Position numbers and translations under genes: made by a program. A stretch of 64,000 nt of DNA, from positions 124,001-188,000 of the forward strand of contig NZ_FXTN01000005.1 in NCBI RefSeq assembly GCF_900182595.1. The letters are read 5' to 3'. Every line of letters begins with the position of its first letter. Position 1 is the stretch's first letter. The notes under the pieces are model-generated. The model worked only from the letters and a program-made list of their open reading frames with translations, did not search any database and was not told the origin of the DNA. Shown here piece after piece: positions 1-8,114 of this stretch. This DNA comes from Pedobacter westerhofensis (GTDB taxonomy: Bacteria; Bacteroidota; Bacteroidia; Sphingobacteriales; Sphingobacteriaceae).

Positions 1-231
1 AGTATCCTGGTCCTGCACTTTATTTTCTACCCTTAATACGGCGGTCGCATAATGCAACACTGCCATAGATAGCAAATCCTGTTTATCTCTGACTGCATAA
101 TTTTCCTGATAGTCCTTTATACGTTCATTGATAATTTTGGCTGCCCGCCTTACAATTTCTTCCTCTTCCATATTCACCTTTAAGGGGTAGATACGGTCAG
201 AAATAGTTATTTTAATCGAGATTTCTCCCAT
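1..231 (-). CDS. zapA: Cell division protein ZapA, partial (3' end outside window)
   Basis: The first 77 codons are visible and the gene runs off the left edge. The protein begins MGEISIKITISDRIYPLKV and continues with an acidic stretch, then an alpha-helical part with KIINERI and LLSMAVLHYATAVLR. This is the ZapA pattern: a small N-terminal beta-sheet domain and a long C-terminal coiled coil. ZapA binds FtsZ and bundles protofilaments at the division ring. It follows a small coiled-coil gene and pheT on the same strand, an arrangement I know from other Bacteroidota, so these are probably co-transcribed. The start is the only ATG that keeps the N-terminal strand intact. Confidence 0.85.
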   Translation of the reverse strand, partial: MGEISIKITISDRIYPLKVNMEEEEIVRRAAKIINERIKDYQENYAVRDKQDLLSMAVLHYATAVLRVENKVQDQDT

Positions 232-263
232 TTCTTAGCTTTGTTTCAAAATCGGTGTATTCC

Positions 264-554
264 TTATTTTTTCAGTAACACTACACATTTATCGATTTCA
301 CGCACAAAATCGTTAATTTTTTGCTTTATATCAAGTGTCTTCTCGCTTGTCCCTTCAATACTCTTAGCCAGTTTAAGCACCCTCATCTTCTCATCAAGAT
401 CAGAATTCTTTGCTTTTGAAGCATTTAGAGCCAGTTTCACTGATGCATTTTCCTGCTTTAACAATTCGTTTTCTTCCTGTAAAGCATTACACAGCTCAAT
501 TAACCGGGCCGTTTTATGTAATACTGAATTTAATTGTTCCGCAACCGAAGACAT
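264..554 (-). CDS. Small coiled-coil protein between pheT and zapA
   Basis: This 96-residue protein is almost entirely predicted coiled coil (heptad-like stretch around LCNALQEENELLKQENASV, residues 22-40) and has no membrane segment. It lies 32 bases upstream of zapA and about 50 bases downstream of pheT, all on the minus strand. Size, coiled coil and position recall ZapB, which works with ZapA in Proteobacteria, but I see no sequence signature that proves this. A structural role at the division site is inferred from context only. The antisense frame of similar length is a shadow: its serine-rich translation has no family character. Confidence 0.75.
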   Translation of the reverse strand: MSSVAEQLNSVLHKTARLIELCNALQEENELLKQENASVKLALNASKAKNSDLDEKMRVLKLAKSIEGTSEKTLDIKQKINDFVREIDKCVVLLKK

Positions 555-606
555 CTTAATAAAATTGATTGAATCTGTATAATTTTTCTAAAAGTAACAA
601 ATAAAA

Positions 607-3006
607 TTACTTTCTGATCTCTGCTTTCGCTGTTTGCGCTAAGTTAGCTATAATCTTTTGCATAACGGCATCAATTTGCTTATCGGTCAAGGTTTGCTGA
701 TCGTCCTGAAGTGTAAAATTCAAAGCGTACGACTTTTTATTTTCGGGCAGCTTATCCCCTACGTACACATCAAACACCTGCACATCTTTTAATAATTTTT
801 TCTCCGTTTTGTAGGCAATGGATTTCAACGCATCGAAAGTTACATCCGTATCTACCAGCATGGAAAGGTCGCGCCTTACCGCAGGATATTTAGAGATTTC
901 TTTGTTGATCACCTTATTTTTTCTCACGATATCCAGGATCAGTGCCCAGTCGAAATCCGCATAGAAAACATCCTTATCCACATCGGCCAGTTTCCTGTCT
1001 GCCGCAGTTGCCGCACCAAAACTTACTATAGGCTGCGGACCTCTGAAATATTTAAGTCCGTAGGCAAAATTTTCGTCGCTCAGTTCTTCTGTCTGGTAAT
1101 TCGTAATTGCCAGTCGGCCCAATACAGCATCAACGGCAGCCTTGATCTGATAGAATGTTACCGGACTTTGTTTCTGGCTCCATGATTCAGACGCAATAGC
1201 ACCGGAAAGCAGGATCAGCAGCCTTGGCCGCTCAACATACTTTTCATTGATCAGGTGGTATGTTTTACCAAACTCGTAAAATTTAACGTCAGTATTTTTC
1301 CTGTTCTGATTGTAAGCAACGCTTTCCATTGCAGGCATCAGCAGGCTCTGGCGCATCACGTTCAAATCTATACTTAAGGCATTCAATAGCTTAACAGCTT
1401 CTTCAGGTTTTTTAGAATAGGCCTCTTTAGTCAGTGAGTTGCACATGATCTCTAAATACCCATTCGCTGTCAGCATATCAGCAATTACATGCTGTGTTTG
1501 TTCCTTATCAGGTTTCGTAGTAAATGACAAGGACGCATTCACTTTAGTTGGGATTTCAATATTATTGTATCCGTAAATACGCAATACCTCTTCCGTGATA
1601 TCGCACTCGCGGGTAACATCAACTTTAAAACTTGGAACTTTTAGTGACAACCCGTCCTGCGTTTCGGCGGCAACAGTTATTCCTAAAGATGTAATGATAT
1701 CTTTAATTTCCTGATCAGGAATAGCTGCACCAATGAGCCCGGTAATATTTGCATAACTCACCTCTACATCAAAAGGCGCAACCGGCTGAGGATAGATATC
1801 GCCAACGGCAGAAGTAACCTCGCCGCCTGCAAGCTCCTGGATCAGCAGGGCAGCACGTTTTAATGCAGTCACCGTCATCTCAGGATCTGTTCCTCTCTCA
1901 TAACGGAAAGATGCATCCGTTTTTAAGGTCAGGCGCTTTGCGGTTTTACGTACCGAGACTGCATTGAAATAGGCGCTTTCTAAAAATATATTTGTAGTTT
2001 TTTCAGTTACTCCTGAATTTTTACCACCATAAACACCGGCAATAGTAACCGGTTTCTCTGCATCACAGATCATCAAATCGTCGGCCGATAATTTACGCGT
2101 TGTACCGTCAAGCGTGACAAACTCCGTCTGGTCTGCAACTTTCTTTACAATGATCTGCTTACCGGCAATCTCATCAGCATCAAAAGCATGCAATGGCTGA
2201 CCAAGGTCGTGCAGCACATAATTAGTAATATCCACGATGTTATTGATCGGGCGGATGCCAATCACCTTTAATTTATCCTGCAACCAATCAGGCGATGTTT
2301 TAACAGTCACTCCGCTGATAGAAACACTGCTGTAACGCGGGCATGCATCAGTATCCTGAACATCCACCGCAACGGTTAAACTTTCATCATGTACTTTGAA
2401 AGATGAAATATCAGGCATCGTCAGCTCAATCCTGAGATAAGCCGCGAGATCCCTTGCCACACCAAGATGCGACGCTGCATCAGCCCTGTTAGGGGTTAAG
2501 CCGATCTCAAAAAGATAATCATCTTCCATTTTGAAGTATTCTTTGGCAGGCGTACCAGGTACAGCATCTGCATCAAGCACCATGATCCCCGCATGAGAAC
2601 CGCCTAAACCAATTTCATCTTCCGCACAGATCATCCCCTCAGAAACTTCGCCCCTGATTTTGGATTTATTGATCTGAAAAGGCTCCCCTTCATTAGGATA
2701 TACGGTTGTACCCACGGTAGCAACCACTACTTTCTGCCCCTCTGCAACATTGGGCGCTCCACAAACCACCTGGATCGGCTCTGCAGTACCAACATTTACC
2801 GTAGTCACCCTTAACCTGTCAGCATTGGGATGCTGCACACAGGTAAGCACATGGCCAATTACCAATCCTTCGAGACCGCCCACAATAGGCTGTACTTTTT
2901 CGAGGCTCTCAACTTCAAGACCAATATTGGTCAGTATCAGTGAAAGTTCCTGTGGTAAAAGGTCTGTTTGTATGAATTGTTTAAGCCAGTTATATGATAT
3001 CTTCAT
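607..3006 (-). CDS. pheT: Phenylalanine--tRNA ligase beta subunit
   Basis: At 799 residues this is the normal length for bacterial PheT. It pairs with PheS to charge tRNA-Phe in the cytoplasm. The N-terminus MKISYNWLKQFIQTDLLP is typical. The tRNA-binding (EMAP-like) domain covers about residues 40-150, followed by the B3/B4 editing domain (about 210-390, with RPINNIVDITNYVLHDLGQP), the B5 domain, the catalytic-like core and the C-terminal anticodon-binding FDX-ACB domain (about 705-799, with KYPAVRRDLSMLVD). PheS is not in the window, so the two subunits are encoded apart. A well-formed promoter lies just upstream, so pheT is probably the first gene of the pheT/coiled-coil/zapA unit. Confidence 0.97.
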   Translation of the reverse strand: MKISYNWLKQFIQTDLLPQELSLILTNIGLEVESLEKVQPIVGGLEGLVIGHVLTCVQHPNADRLRVTTVNVGTAEPIQVVCGAPNVAEGQKVVVATVGTTVYPNEGEPFQINKSKIRGEVSEGMICAEDEIGLGGSHAGIMVLDADAVPGTPAKEYFKMEDDYLFEIGLTPNRADAASHLGVARDLAAYLRIELTMPDISSFKVHDESLTVAVDVQDTDACPRYSSVSISGVTVKTSPDWLQDKLKVIGIRPINNIVDITNYVLHDLGQPLHAFDADEIAGKQIIVKKVADQTEFVTLDGTTRKLSADDLMICDAEKPVTIAGVYGGKNSGVTEKTTNIFLESAYFNAVSVRKTAKRLTLKTDASFRYERGTDPEMTVTALKRAALLIQELAGGEVTSAVGDIYPQPVAPFDVEVSYANITGLIGAAIPDQEIKDIITSLGITVAAETQDGLSLKVPSFKVDVTRECDITEEVLRIYGYNNIEIPTKVNASLSFTTKPDKEQTQHVIADMLTANGYLEIMCNSLTKEAYSKKPEEAVKLLNALSIDLNVMRQSLLMPAMESVAYNQNRKNTDVKFYEFGKTYHLINEKYVERPRLLILLSGAIASESWSQKQSPVTFYQIKAAVDAVLGRLAITNYQTEELSDENFAYGLKYFRGPQPIVSFGAATAADRKLADVDKDVFYADFDWALILDIVRKNKVINKEISKYPAVRRDLSMLVDTDVTFDALKSIAYKTEKKLLKDVQVFDVYVGDKLPENKKSYALNFTLQDDQQTLTDKQIDAVMQKIIANLAQTAKAEIRK

Positions 3007-3028
3007 GTTCTAATCTCGATCTAAAACG

Positions 3029-3056
3029 CAAAGATATAAAATAATGCCTTGCGCAA
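3029..3056 (-). promoter_or_regulatory. Promoter of pheT
   Basis: Read on the minus strand there is TTG, a 17-base gap, then TATCTTTG, matching the Bacteroidota sigma-A consensus (TTTG or TTG at about -33, TAnnTTTG at about -7). The -7 box ends 22 bases before the pheT ATG, giving a leader of roughly 15-20 bases. Confidence 0.6.
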
Positions 3057-3090
3057 TATGAATTCACCTATAATCGACACATATTTACGC

Positions 3091-3789
3091 TCAGATCATT
3101 CCCTCATCTGCTAAACTAAGATAAGAGCCGCCCGCTACAATCAGATGATCAAGTACAAACAGATCCATGGTCTTGCCCGCTTCAACTAATTTTTTGGTAA
3201 TCCTGATATCTTCATCGCTGGCCTTCAGGTTACCCGATGGGTGGTTATGAAAAAGTATAAGATAGGCTGCATTTCGTTCCAGAGCTGTCTTGAAGATGAT
3301 TTTAGGATCGGCAATAGTTCCGGCACGACCGCCCTTACTGATCATTGCCTTGCCGATTACTCCATTTGCAGAATTGAGCATCATGATCCAGAACTCTTCG
3401 TGATTGAGATCTGCCAGTGCAGGATGCATCATTTCAAATGCATCCCTGGCGCAGGTGATCACTGGTTTCTTTTGATCGGGCTCTTCTTTTCGCCTGCGGC
3501 CGATTTCAAGAGCCGCTATAATGGTCACCGCTTTTGCATCTCCAATACCGTGAAAGTTTTTGAGTTCATCCAGTGATGCCCTGCCCAGTTCAGATAAACT
3601 ATGGTCATATTGACCAAGAATGCTTTGGCTTAGTTTAACAACAGAGACGCCGGCGGTGCCGGAGCCTATGAGTATTGCGATGAGTTCAGCATCAGAGAGC
3701 GACCTGCGACCTTCCCGGATCAGTTTTTCCCTGGGCTGGTCATCTACCGCAAAACCTGTGATTCTACGTTTTTGTTTAAGTTTTACCAT
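3091..3789 (-). CDS. radC: RadC/JAB-domain protein
   Basis: The 232-residue protein has an N-terminal helix-hairpin-helix part (FHGIGDAKAV) and a C-terminal JAB/MPN domain with the metal motif LFHNHPSGNLKASDED, where His181, His183 and Asp192 are the expected zinc ligands. The family is called DNA repair protein RadC, but its biochemical role is unsettled; the fold is that of a zinc peptidase/deubiquitinase. A longer frame begins at 3813, but its first codons lie inside the rpsT terminator hairpin. I therefore place the start at ATG 3789 (MVKLKQKRR), just past the terminator T-tract. It is either read through from rpsT or has a promoter hidden in that gap. Confidence 0.9.
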   Translation of the reverse strand: MVKLKQKRRITGFAVDDQPREKLIREGRRSLSDAELIAILIGSGTAGVSVVKLSQSILGQYDHSLSELGRASLDELKNFHGIGDAKAVTIIAALEIGRRRKEEPDQKKPVITCARDAFEMMHPALADLNHEEFWIMMLNSANGVIGKAMISKGGRAGTIADPKIIFKTALERNAAYLILFHNHPSGNLKASDEDIRITKKLVEAGKTMDLFVLDHLIVAGGSYLSLADEGMI

Positions 3790-3793
3790 AAAC

Positions 3794-3826
3794 AAAAAAA
3801 CGGGATAAGCCATTGGCTATCCCGTT
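3794..3826 (-). terminator. Intrinsic terminator of rpsT
   Basis: On the minus strand a stem of about 12 pairs (arms AACGGGATAGCC and GGCTTATCCCGTT with one bulged base) is followed by a run of seven T. It begins about 20 bases after the rpsT stop codon, and the radC start codon lies 5 bases past the T-run. Confidence 0.85.
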
Positions 3827-3847
3827 CTCAGTATTGTAAACTTACTA

Positions 3848-4102
3848 CTATTTTAGGTTGTTAACAAATTTAGTCAACTTTGATTTATTGTTGGCAGCTT
3901 TGTTTTTGTGAATAACGTTTTTCTTAGCTAAACGGTCCAGCATAGAAATTACTTTAGGCAATAACTCCTGACCTGATGTTTTATCTACAGAAGCACGTAA
4001 TCTTTTAATAAAAGTACGCGTTGTTTTTGCTTGGTACCTGTTACGTAAACGTTTAGTAGCGTTTGCTCTTATTCTTTTTAAAGATGATTTATGATTTGCC
4101 AT
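3848..4102 (-). CDS. rpsT: 30S ribosomal protein S20
   Basis: This 84-residue, very basic protein starts MANHKSSLKRIRANATKR and shows the Lys/Arg-rich three-helix-bundle pattern of S20, including the conserved KNVIHKNKAANNKSKL near the C-terminus. It binds 16S rRNA early in 30S assembly. It is transcribed alone, with a strong promoter about 85 bases upstream and its own terminator. The length is normal for the family. Confidence 0.97.
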   Translation of the reverse strand: MANHKSSLKRIRANATKRLRNRYQAKTTRTFIKRLRASVDKTSGQELLPKVISMLDRLAKKNVIHKNKAANNKSKLTKFVNNLK

Positions 4103-4191
4103 TTTTTAGTATAATAATATTTTATATAATTTAAGGTTTTGGTGATTTTCCGAATCTCCTTTTACCTTATCATTCTCTTTTTTTCGGACTG

Positions 4192-4223
4192 CAAATATAG
4201 AACTTATGTTTTTAAAATGCAAA
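4192..4223 (-). promoter_or_regulatory. Promoter of rpsT
   Basis: Minus-strand TTTG (4223-4220), a 20-base gap and TATATTTG (4199-4192) fit the Bacteroidota consensus fully. The implied leader of about 85 bases is long enough for post-transcriptional control of S20. Confidence 0.65.
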
Positions 4224-4302
4224 ACGATATCACAAATAATTTAAATATTCTTAATTATTGATTTACACCAGTTTAGATTAGTATGGTATTCATGATGTAA
4301 GC

Positions 4303-4461
4303 GGCTTGTGTCTGGCTGTGTCAGAAACAAGCCAAGACAAAGATTAAAGGCAGGTAGAACAGGTTTTTGCCAGGTGGTTGATAGGGGGTTGGTAGGGGTC
4401 TTATAGGCCTTTACATGCTCCAGTAGGCCTAGCAATCCGCTACCAAGGACCTTGCAAAACC
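4303..4461. ncRNA. Candidate structured RNA or palindromic element
   Basis: Visible helices are as follows. A stem-loop at 4303-4333 has arms GGCTTGT and ACAAGCC, then TCTG with CAGA, around a 7-base loop. An outer helix pairs 4362-4374 with 4450-4461 (one bulge, one mismatch). A middle helix pairs TTGGTAG at 4389-4395 with CTACCAA at 4440-4446. An inner helix pairs TAGGCCT at 4404-4410 with AGGCCTA at 4425-4431 around a 14-base loop. The last three are nested in order, which is unlikely by chance in one 100-base stretch. Strand is undetermined; no clear promoter or T-tailed terminator frames it on either strand. Confidence 0.4.
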
Positions 4462-4578
4462 GAAAATAGTACACGTTTACTGCTTATTCAGGTCTCTTTT
4501 AAGATGTATTCACATAAATCCAAATAGATGTTAATACTTACCATTACATAATCAATAAGACATATTATCATTTAAACC

Positions 4579-4608
4579 TTTCATTAAATGCCTAAAATGC
4601 TATTTTTG
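4579..4608 (+). promoter_or_regulatory. Likely promoter of purN
   Basis: TATTTTTG at 4601-4608 matches the TAnnTTTG box. An imperfect TTTC lies 18 bases upstream. The purN ATG is 62 bases further on. Confidence 0.45.
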
Positions 4609-4670
4609 ACAGCATCATTCATCATACCCGGCCAAGCCAGCTTGAATGCAATTGAAAACACAGACACCAC

Positions 4671-5249
4671 ATGAAAAAGCGTATCGCCATATTTGCCTCA
4701 GGTTCGGGTTCCAATGCCCAGAAAATCATGGAACTGTTTAAACACAGTCCGGAAGTAGAAATTGCTCTCGTATTGACCAATAACCCGGAAGCATATGTAC
4801 TACAGCGTGCAGACAACTTTGAGATACCCTCACATATCTTCGACAGAAAAGAGTTTTATGAAAGTGATCAGATTGTAGAGCTGCTTAAGAACCTTGACAT
4901 CGACCTGATCGTACTTGCAGGCTTCCTGTGGCTGATCCCTAAAAACCTGATCGCAGAATATCCCGGACGCATCATCAACATCCATCCTGCCCTCCTGCCA
5001 AAGTTTGGCGGCAAGGGAATGTATGGCGACTATGTGCATAAAGCCGTACTTGCAGCAGGAGAAACAGAAGGCGGCATCACGATTCATTATGTAGATGAAA
5101 AATACGATGAAGGCCAGATTATACACCAGGCAAAATACCGGATAGATAAAGGCGATAATCTGGAAATGATAAAGTTTAAAGGGCAACAACTTGAACACCA
5201 GCACTATCCGCGTGTTGTGGAAACTATCCTGAAAAAGATACAGAAATAA
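4671..5249 (+). CDS. purN: Phosphoribosylglycinamide formyltransferase (GART)
   Basis: This enzyme transfers a formyl group from 10-formyl-THF to GAR in step three of purine synthesis. The 192-residue protein starts MKKRIAIFASGSGSNAQKI, the usual N-terminal phosphate-binding loop. Catalytic residues are visible in INIHPALLP (Asn and His), in GGITIHYV and in the Asp of DEGQIIHQ. The length is normal. It is followed 72 bases later by purH, which acts later in the same pathway, but purH has its own promoter-like box, so the two may be separate units. Confidence 0.95.
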   Translation: MKKRIAIFASGSGSNAQKIMELFKHSPEVEIALVLTNNPEAYVLQRADNFEIPSHIFDRKEFYESDQIVELLKNLDIDLIVLAGFLWLIPKNLIAEYPGRIINIHPALLPKFGGKGMYGDYVHKAVLAAGETEGGITIHYVDEKYDEGQIIHQAKYRIDKGDNLEMIKFKGQQLEHQHYPRVVETILKKIQK

Positions 5250-5293
5250 GATTTTTTATAGATCGATTACTGAATTTTATCGCTTAAAATTTA

Positions 5294-5301
5294 TAATTTT
5301 G
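5294..5301 (+). promoter_or_regulatory. Likely -7 box upstream of purH
   Basis: TAATTTTG followed by C matches TAnnTTTG. It ends 20 bases before the purH ATG, giving a short leader. I see no good -33 TTTG at the expected distance. Confidence 0.4.
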
Positions 5302-5321
5302 CGGCTCAAAAATTACACCCA

Positions 5322-6848
5322 ATGAGTCAACAAATAAAGATCAAAAACGCTTTAATCTCAGTATATTACAAAGACGGTCTGGAGCCACTTGTACGCCTGC
5401 TTTCGCAGCAGGGTGTTCAATTGTTCTCTACAGGCGGTACAGAACAGTTCATTAAAGATTTGAATTTGCCTGTTACAGCTGTTGAAGACCTTACTGGTTA
5501 TCCTTCGATTTTAGGCGGCAGGGTTAAAACTTTGCATCCGAAAGTTTTCGGTGGTATCTTAAACCGCAGGAACCTGAATGAAGACAAAGCTCAGATTGCA
5601 GAATATGAAATTCCTGAGATTGACCTCGTGATCGTTGATCTTTATCCTTTTGAAGAAACACTGAAAGCCGGTGGCACTGAAGAGGAAATCATTGAAAAAA
5701 TTGATATCGGCGGTATCTCCCTGATCAGGGCAGCAGCCAAAAACTTTAATGATGTAGTGATCCTGGCATCAAAAGATGACTACTCTACCCTGCAGCAGCA
5801 GCTGGAAGACCAGAACGGAGAAACTACTATTGCCCAGCGTAAGGCCTACGCAAAAAAAGCATTCCATACGTCTTCACATTACGATACTGCGATCTTCAAC
5901 TATTTTAACACTGAAGAGCCGCTTACTGTATTTAAACAGAGCCTGAACACCGCTAAAACATTGCGTTATGGCGAAAACCCGCATCAGCAGGGCGTATTCT
6001 ACGGTAACCTTGATGAGATGTTCACCAAGCTGAACGGGAAAGAGCTTTCTTATAATAACCTGGTAGACGTAGATGCAGCAGTAAGCCTTATTGATGAATT
6101 CCAGGAGCCTACCTTCGCGATCCTGAAACATACCAACGCATGCGGCGTGGCTTCAAGAGCTACCATCGCTCAGGCATGGGACGATGCACTGGCATGCGAC
6201 CCGGTTTCTGCCTTTGGCGGTGTACTGATCGCTAACCGCGAGATTGACCTGGCAACAGCTACAGAAATCAACAAATTATTTTTCGAAGTCCTGATTGCAC
6301 CTTCTTATCAGCCGGAAGCGGTTGAGCTGTTCAAGGCAAAGAAAAACAGAGTGATCCTTCAGCGCAATGATGTTGAGCTGAGCAAGAAACAATTCAAGAC
6401 ATTATTGAACGGTGTGATTGAGCAGGATAAAGACCTGATCATCGAAGGCCCGGATCAAATGACTGCTGTTACGGAGAAAACCCCTACAGCGGATGAGTTA
6501 AATGACCTGTTCTTTGCAAATAAAATCGTTAAGCATACAAAATCAAATACTATCGTATTTGTGAAAGATAATACCCTGCTGGCAAGCGGTGTCGGACAGA
6601 CGTCGAGAGTTGACGCATTGAAACAGGCAATTGTGAAAGCTGCTGCTTTTAATTTTGACCTGGTAGGTTCAGTAATGGCATCAGACGCTTTCTTCCCTTT
6701 CCCTGACTGTGTGGAAATCGCTGCTGAAGCTGGTGTAACAGCGGTTCTTCAACCTGGAGGGTCAATAAAAGACACTGATTCTATCGACATGGCAAACGAA
6801 AAAAACATCGCTATGGTGACCACTGGAATCAGACATTTTAAGCACTAA
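5322..6848 (+). CDS. purH: Bifunctional AICAR formyltransferase/IMP cyclohydrolase
   Basis: PurH carries out the last two steps of IMP synthesis. The 508-residue protein has an N-terminal MGS-like IMP cyclohydrolase domain (about 1-195, with LISVYYKDGLEPLV, STGGTEQFI and GGRVKTLHPKVFGGIL) and a C-terminal formyltransferase domain (about 200-508, with the catalytic Lys-His in ILKHTNACGVA and the SDAFFPFPD stretch). The length matches the family. It sits directly upstream of mreB, a linkage I know from other Bacteroidota; the 86-base gap has no clear terminator, so transcripts could continue into mreB. Confidence 0.97.
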   Translation: MSQQIKIKNALISVYYKDGLEPLVRLLSQQGVQLFSTGGTEQFIKDLNLPVTAVEDLTGYPSILGGRVKTLHPKVFGGILNRRNLNEDKAQIAEYEIPEIDLVIVDLYPFEETLKAGGTEEEIIEKIDIGGISLIRAAAKNFNDVVILASKDDYSTLQQQLEDQNGETTIAQRKAYAKKAFHTSSHYDTAIFNYFNTEEPLTVFKQSLNTAKTLRYGENPHQQGVFYGNLDEMFTKLNGKELSYNNLVDVDAAVSLIDEFQEPTFAILKHTNACGVASRATIAQAWDDALACDPVSAFGGVLIANREIDLATATEINKLFFEVLIAPSYQPEAVELFKAKKNRVILQRNDVELSKKQFKTLLNGVIEQDKDLIIEGPDQMTAVTEKTPTADELNDLFFANKIVKHTKSNTIVFVKDNTLLASGVGQTSRVDALKQAIVKAAAFNFDLVGSVMASDAFFPFPDCVEIAAEAGVTAVLQPGGSIKDTDSIDMANEKNIAMVTTGIRHFKH

Positions 6849-6934
6849 TTTTTTAAAGCGGAATACAATAAAAAGATGTAGTTTTACATTCTAATAGTAT
6901 ATAGAATTTTTATAACATAACTTATCACCTATAA

Positions 6935-7957
6935 ATGGGTTTATTTAACTGGTTCACACAAGAGGTTGCCATAGATTTAGGCACCGCCAACACCCTGATT
7001 ATACATAATGATAAAGTGGTTGTTGATGAACCTTCAATCGTTGCTTTTGACAGACAAACAAATAAAATTATAGCAATAGGCCGTCAGGCTATGCAAATGG
7101 AGGGTAAAACGCACGATAATATCCGTACGGTAAGACCTCTTAAAGACGGTGTTATTGCAGATTTTAATGCTGCTGAAGCGATGATTAAAGGTATGATACG
7201 CATGCTCAACGGCGGAAAAGGATGGATGTTCCCTTCCCTGAGAATGGTTATCTGTATTCCTTCAGGTATAACTGAGGTTGAAAAACGTGCAGTAAGGGAT
7301 TCGGCAGAAATTGCCGGCGCCAAAGAGGTTTACCTGATCCACGAACCTATGGCTGCGGCAGTAGGTATCGGTATCGATGTGGAAGAACCTATGGGTAACA
7401 TGATTATCGATATCGGCGGCGGAACAACTGAAATCGCTGTAATTGCGCTTTCTGGTATTGTATGCGATCAGTCTATCCGTGTTGCCGGAGATAACTTTGA
7501 TTCAGATATTGTAAATTATATCCGCCGTCAGCATAACATCATGATTGGCGACCGTACTGCAGAAAAAATCAAGATTGAAGTGGGCGCCGCCCTTCCTGAA
7601 TTGTCAGATCCGCCGGCAGATTTTGCTGTACAGGGAAGAGACCTCATGACTGGCGTACCAAAACAAATCACGGTTTCATATACTGAAATTGCACACTGTT
7701 TAGATAAATCGATCTCCAAAATTGAGGAAGCAATCCTGAAAGCTTTGGAGATTACCCCACCAGAACTTTCTGCTGATATTTACCAGACAGGTATCTATCT
7801 TACCGGAGGTGGCGCATTGCTGCGCGGGCTGGATAAACGTGTGGCTGCAAAAACAAAACTTCCTGTGCATGTGGCCGAAGATCCGCTACGTGCTGTTGTT
7901 CGCGGTACTGGTATCGCCCTCAAGAACATTGGAAGCTACAAGTTTTTGATGCAATAG
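6935..7957 (+). CDS. mreB: Rod shape-determining protein MreB
   Basis: MreB is the bacterial actin that organises lateral wall synthesis beneath the membrane. The 340-residue protein has the actin-fold nucleotide motifs: phosphate 1 (IDLGTANTLI, from residue 14), phosphate 2 (IIDIGGGTTEIAV, about residue 158) and the adenosine motif (TGGGALLRGLD, about residue 290). The N-terminus MGLFNWFTQEVAID includes the short amphipathic stretch that binds membrane. A hairpin with a T-run follows the gene, so part of its transcripts probably end before mreC. Confidence 0.97.
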   Translation: MGLFNWFTQEVAIDLGTANTLIIHNDKVVVDEPSIVAFDRQTNKIIAIGRQAMQMEGKTHDNIRTVRPLKDGVIADFNAAEAMIKGMIRMLNGGKGWMFPSLRMVICIPSGITEVEKRAVRDSAEIAGAKEVYLIHEPMAAAVGIGIDVEEPMGNMIIDIGGGTTEIAVIALSGIVCDQSIRVAGDNFDSDIVNYIRRQHNIMIGDRTAEKIKIEVGAALPELSDPPADFAVQGRDLMTGVPKQITVSYTEIAHCLDKSISKIEEAILKALEITPPELSADIYQTGIYLTGGGALLRGLDKRVAAKTKLPVHVAEDPLRAVVRGTGIALKNIGSYKFLMQ

Positions 7958-7984
7958 GCTTAAACAACAGAACAAAAAAATAAT

Positions 7985-8021
7985 AATGTGGGTGCGGTCT
8001 GAAAGCTGCACTCACATTTTT
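7985..8021 (+). terminator. Intrinsic terminator between mreB and mreC
   Basis: Arms AATGTGGGTGC and GCACTCACATT form 11 pairs (one G-T) around a loop of about 12 bases, followed by TTTTTC. It separates mreB from mreC-mreD-mrdA-rodA. Confidence 0.65.
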
Positions 8022-8114
8022 CATAAAAGTATTTTAATAAAAGCTTTGTATTTTTATCTTTAGCTTTAAAATATTTATGATTGATGGTGATATTCCTATA
8101 CAGAATGATGAACT

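Larger units (their letters stand above)
4103..4670. other. Long intergenic region with a structured, GC-richer core
   Basis: The gap between rpsT and purN is AT-rich at both ends and holds the rpsT and purN promoters. Its centre (about 4261-4465) is richer in G+C and contains a stem-loop at 4303-4333, then three nested helices between 4362 and 4461. A 77-codon open frame on the minus strand crosses these helices, but it has no family resemblance and is interrupted by no start context I trust, so I do not call it a gene. A noncoding RNA or a dispersed palindromic element are the main options. Confidence 0.5.

Noticed and set aside
4241..4474. 77-codon open frame on the minus strand
   Set aside because: It runs straight through nested helices, has no family resemblance and an implausible composition; noncoding structure explains the segment better.
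5250..5321. Purine (PurR or riboswitch) control upstream of purH
   Set aside because: The gap is only 72 bases, AT-rich, with no purine riboswitch core or clear palindrome.
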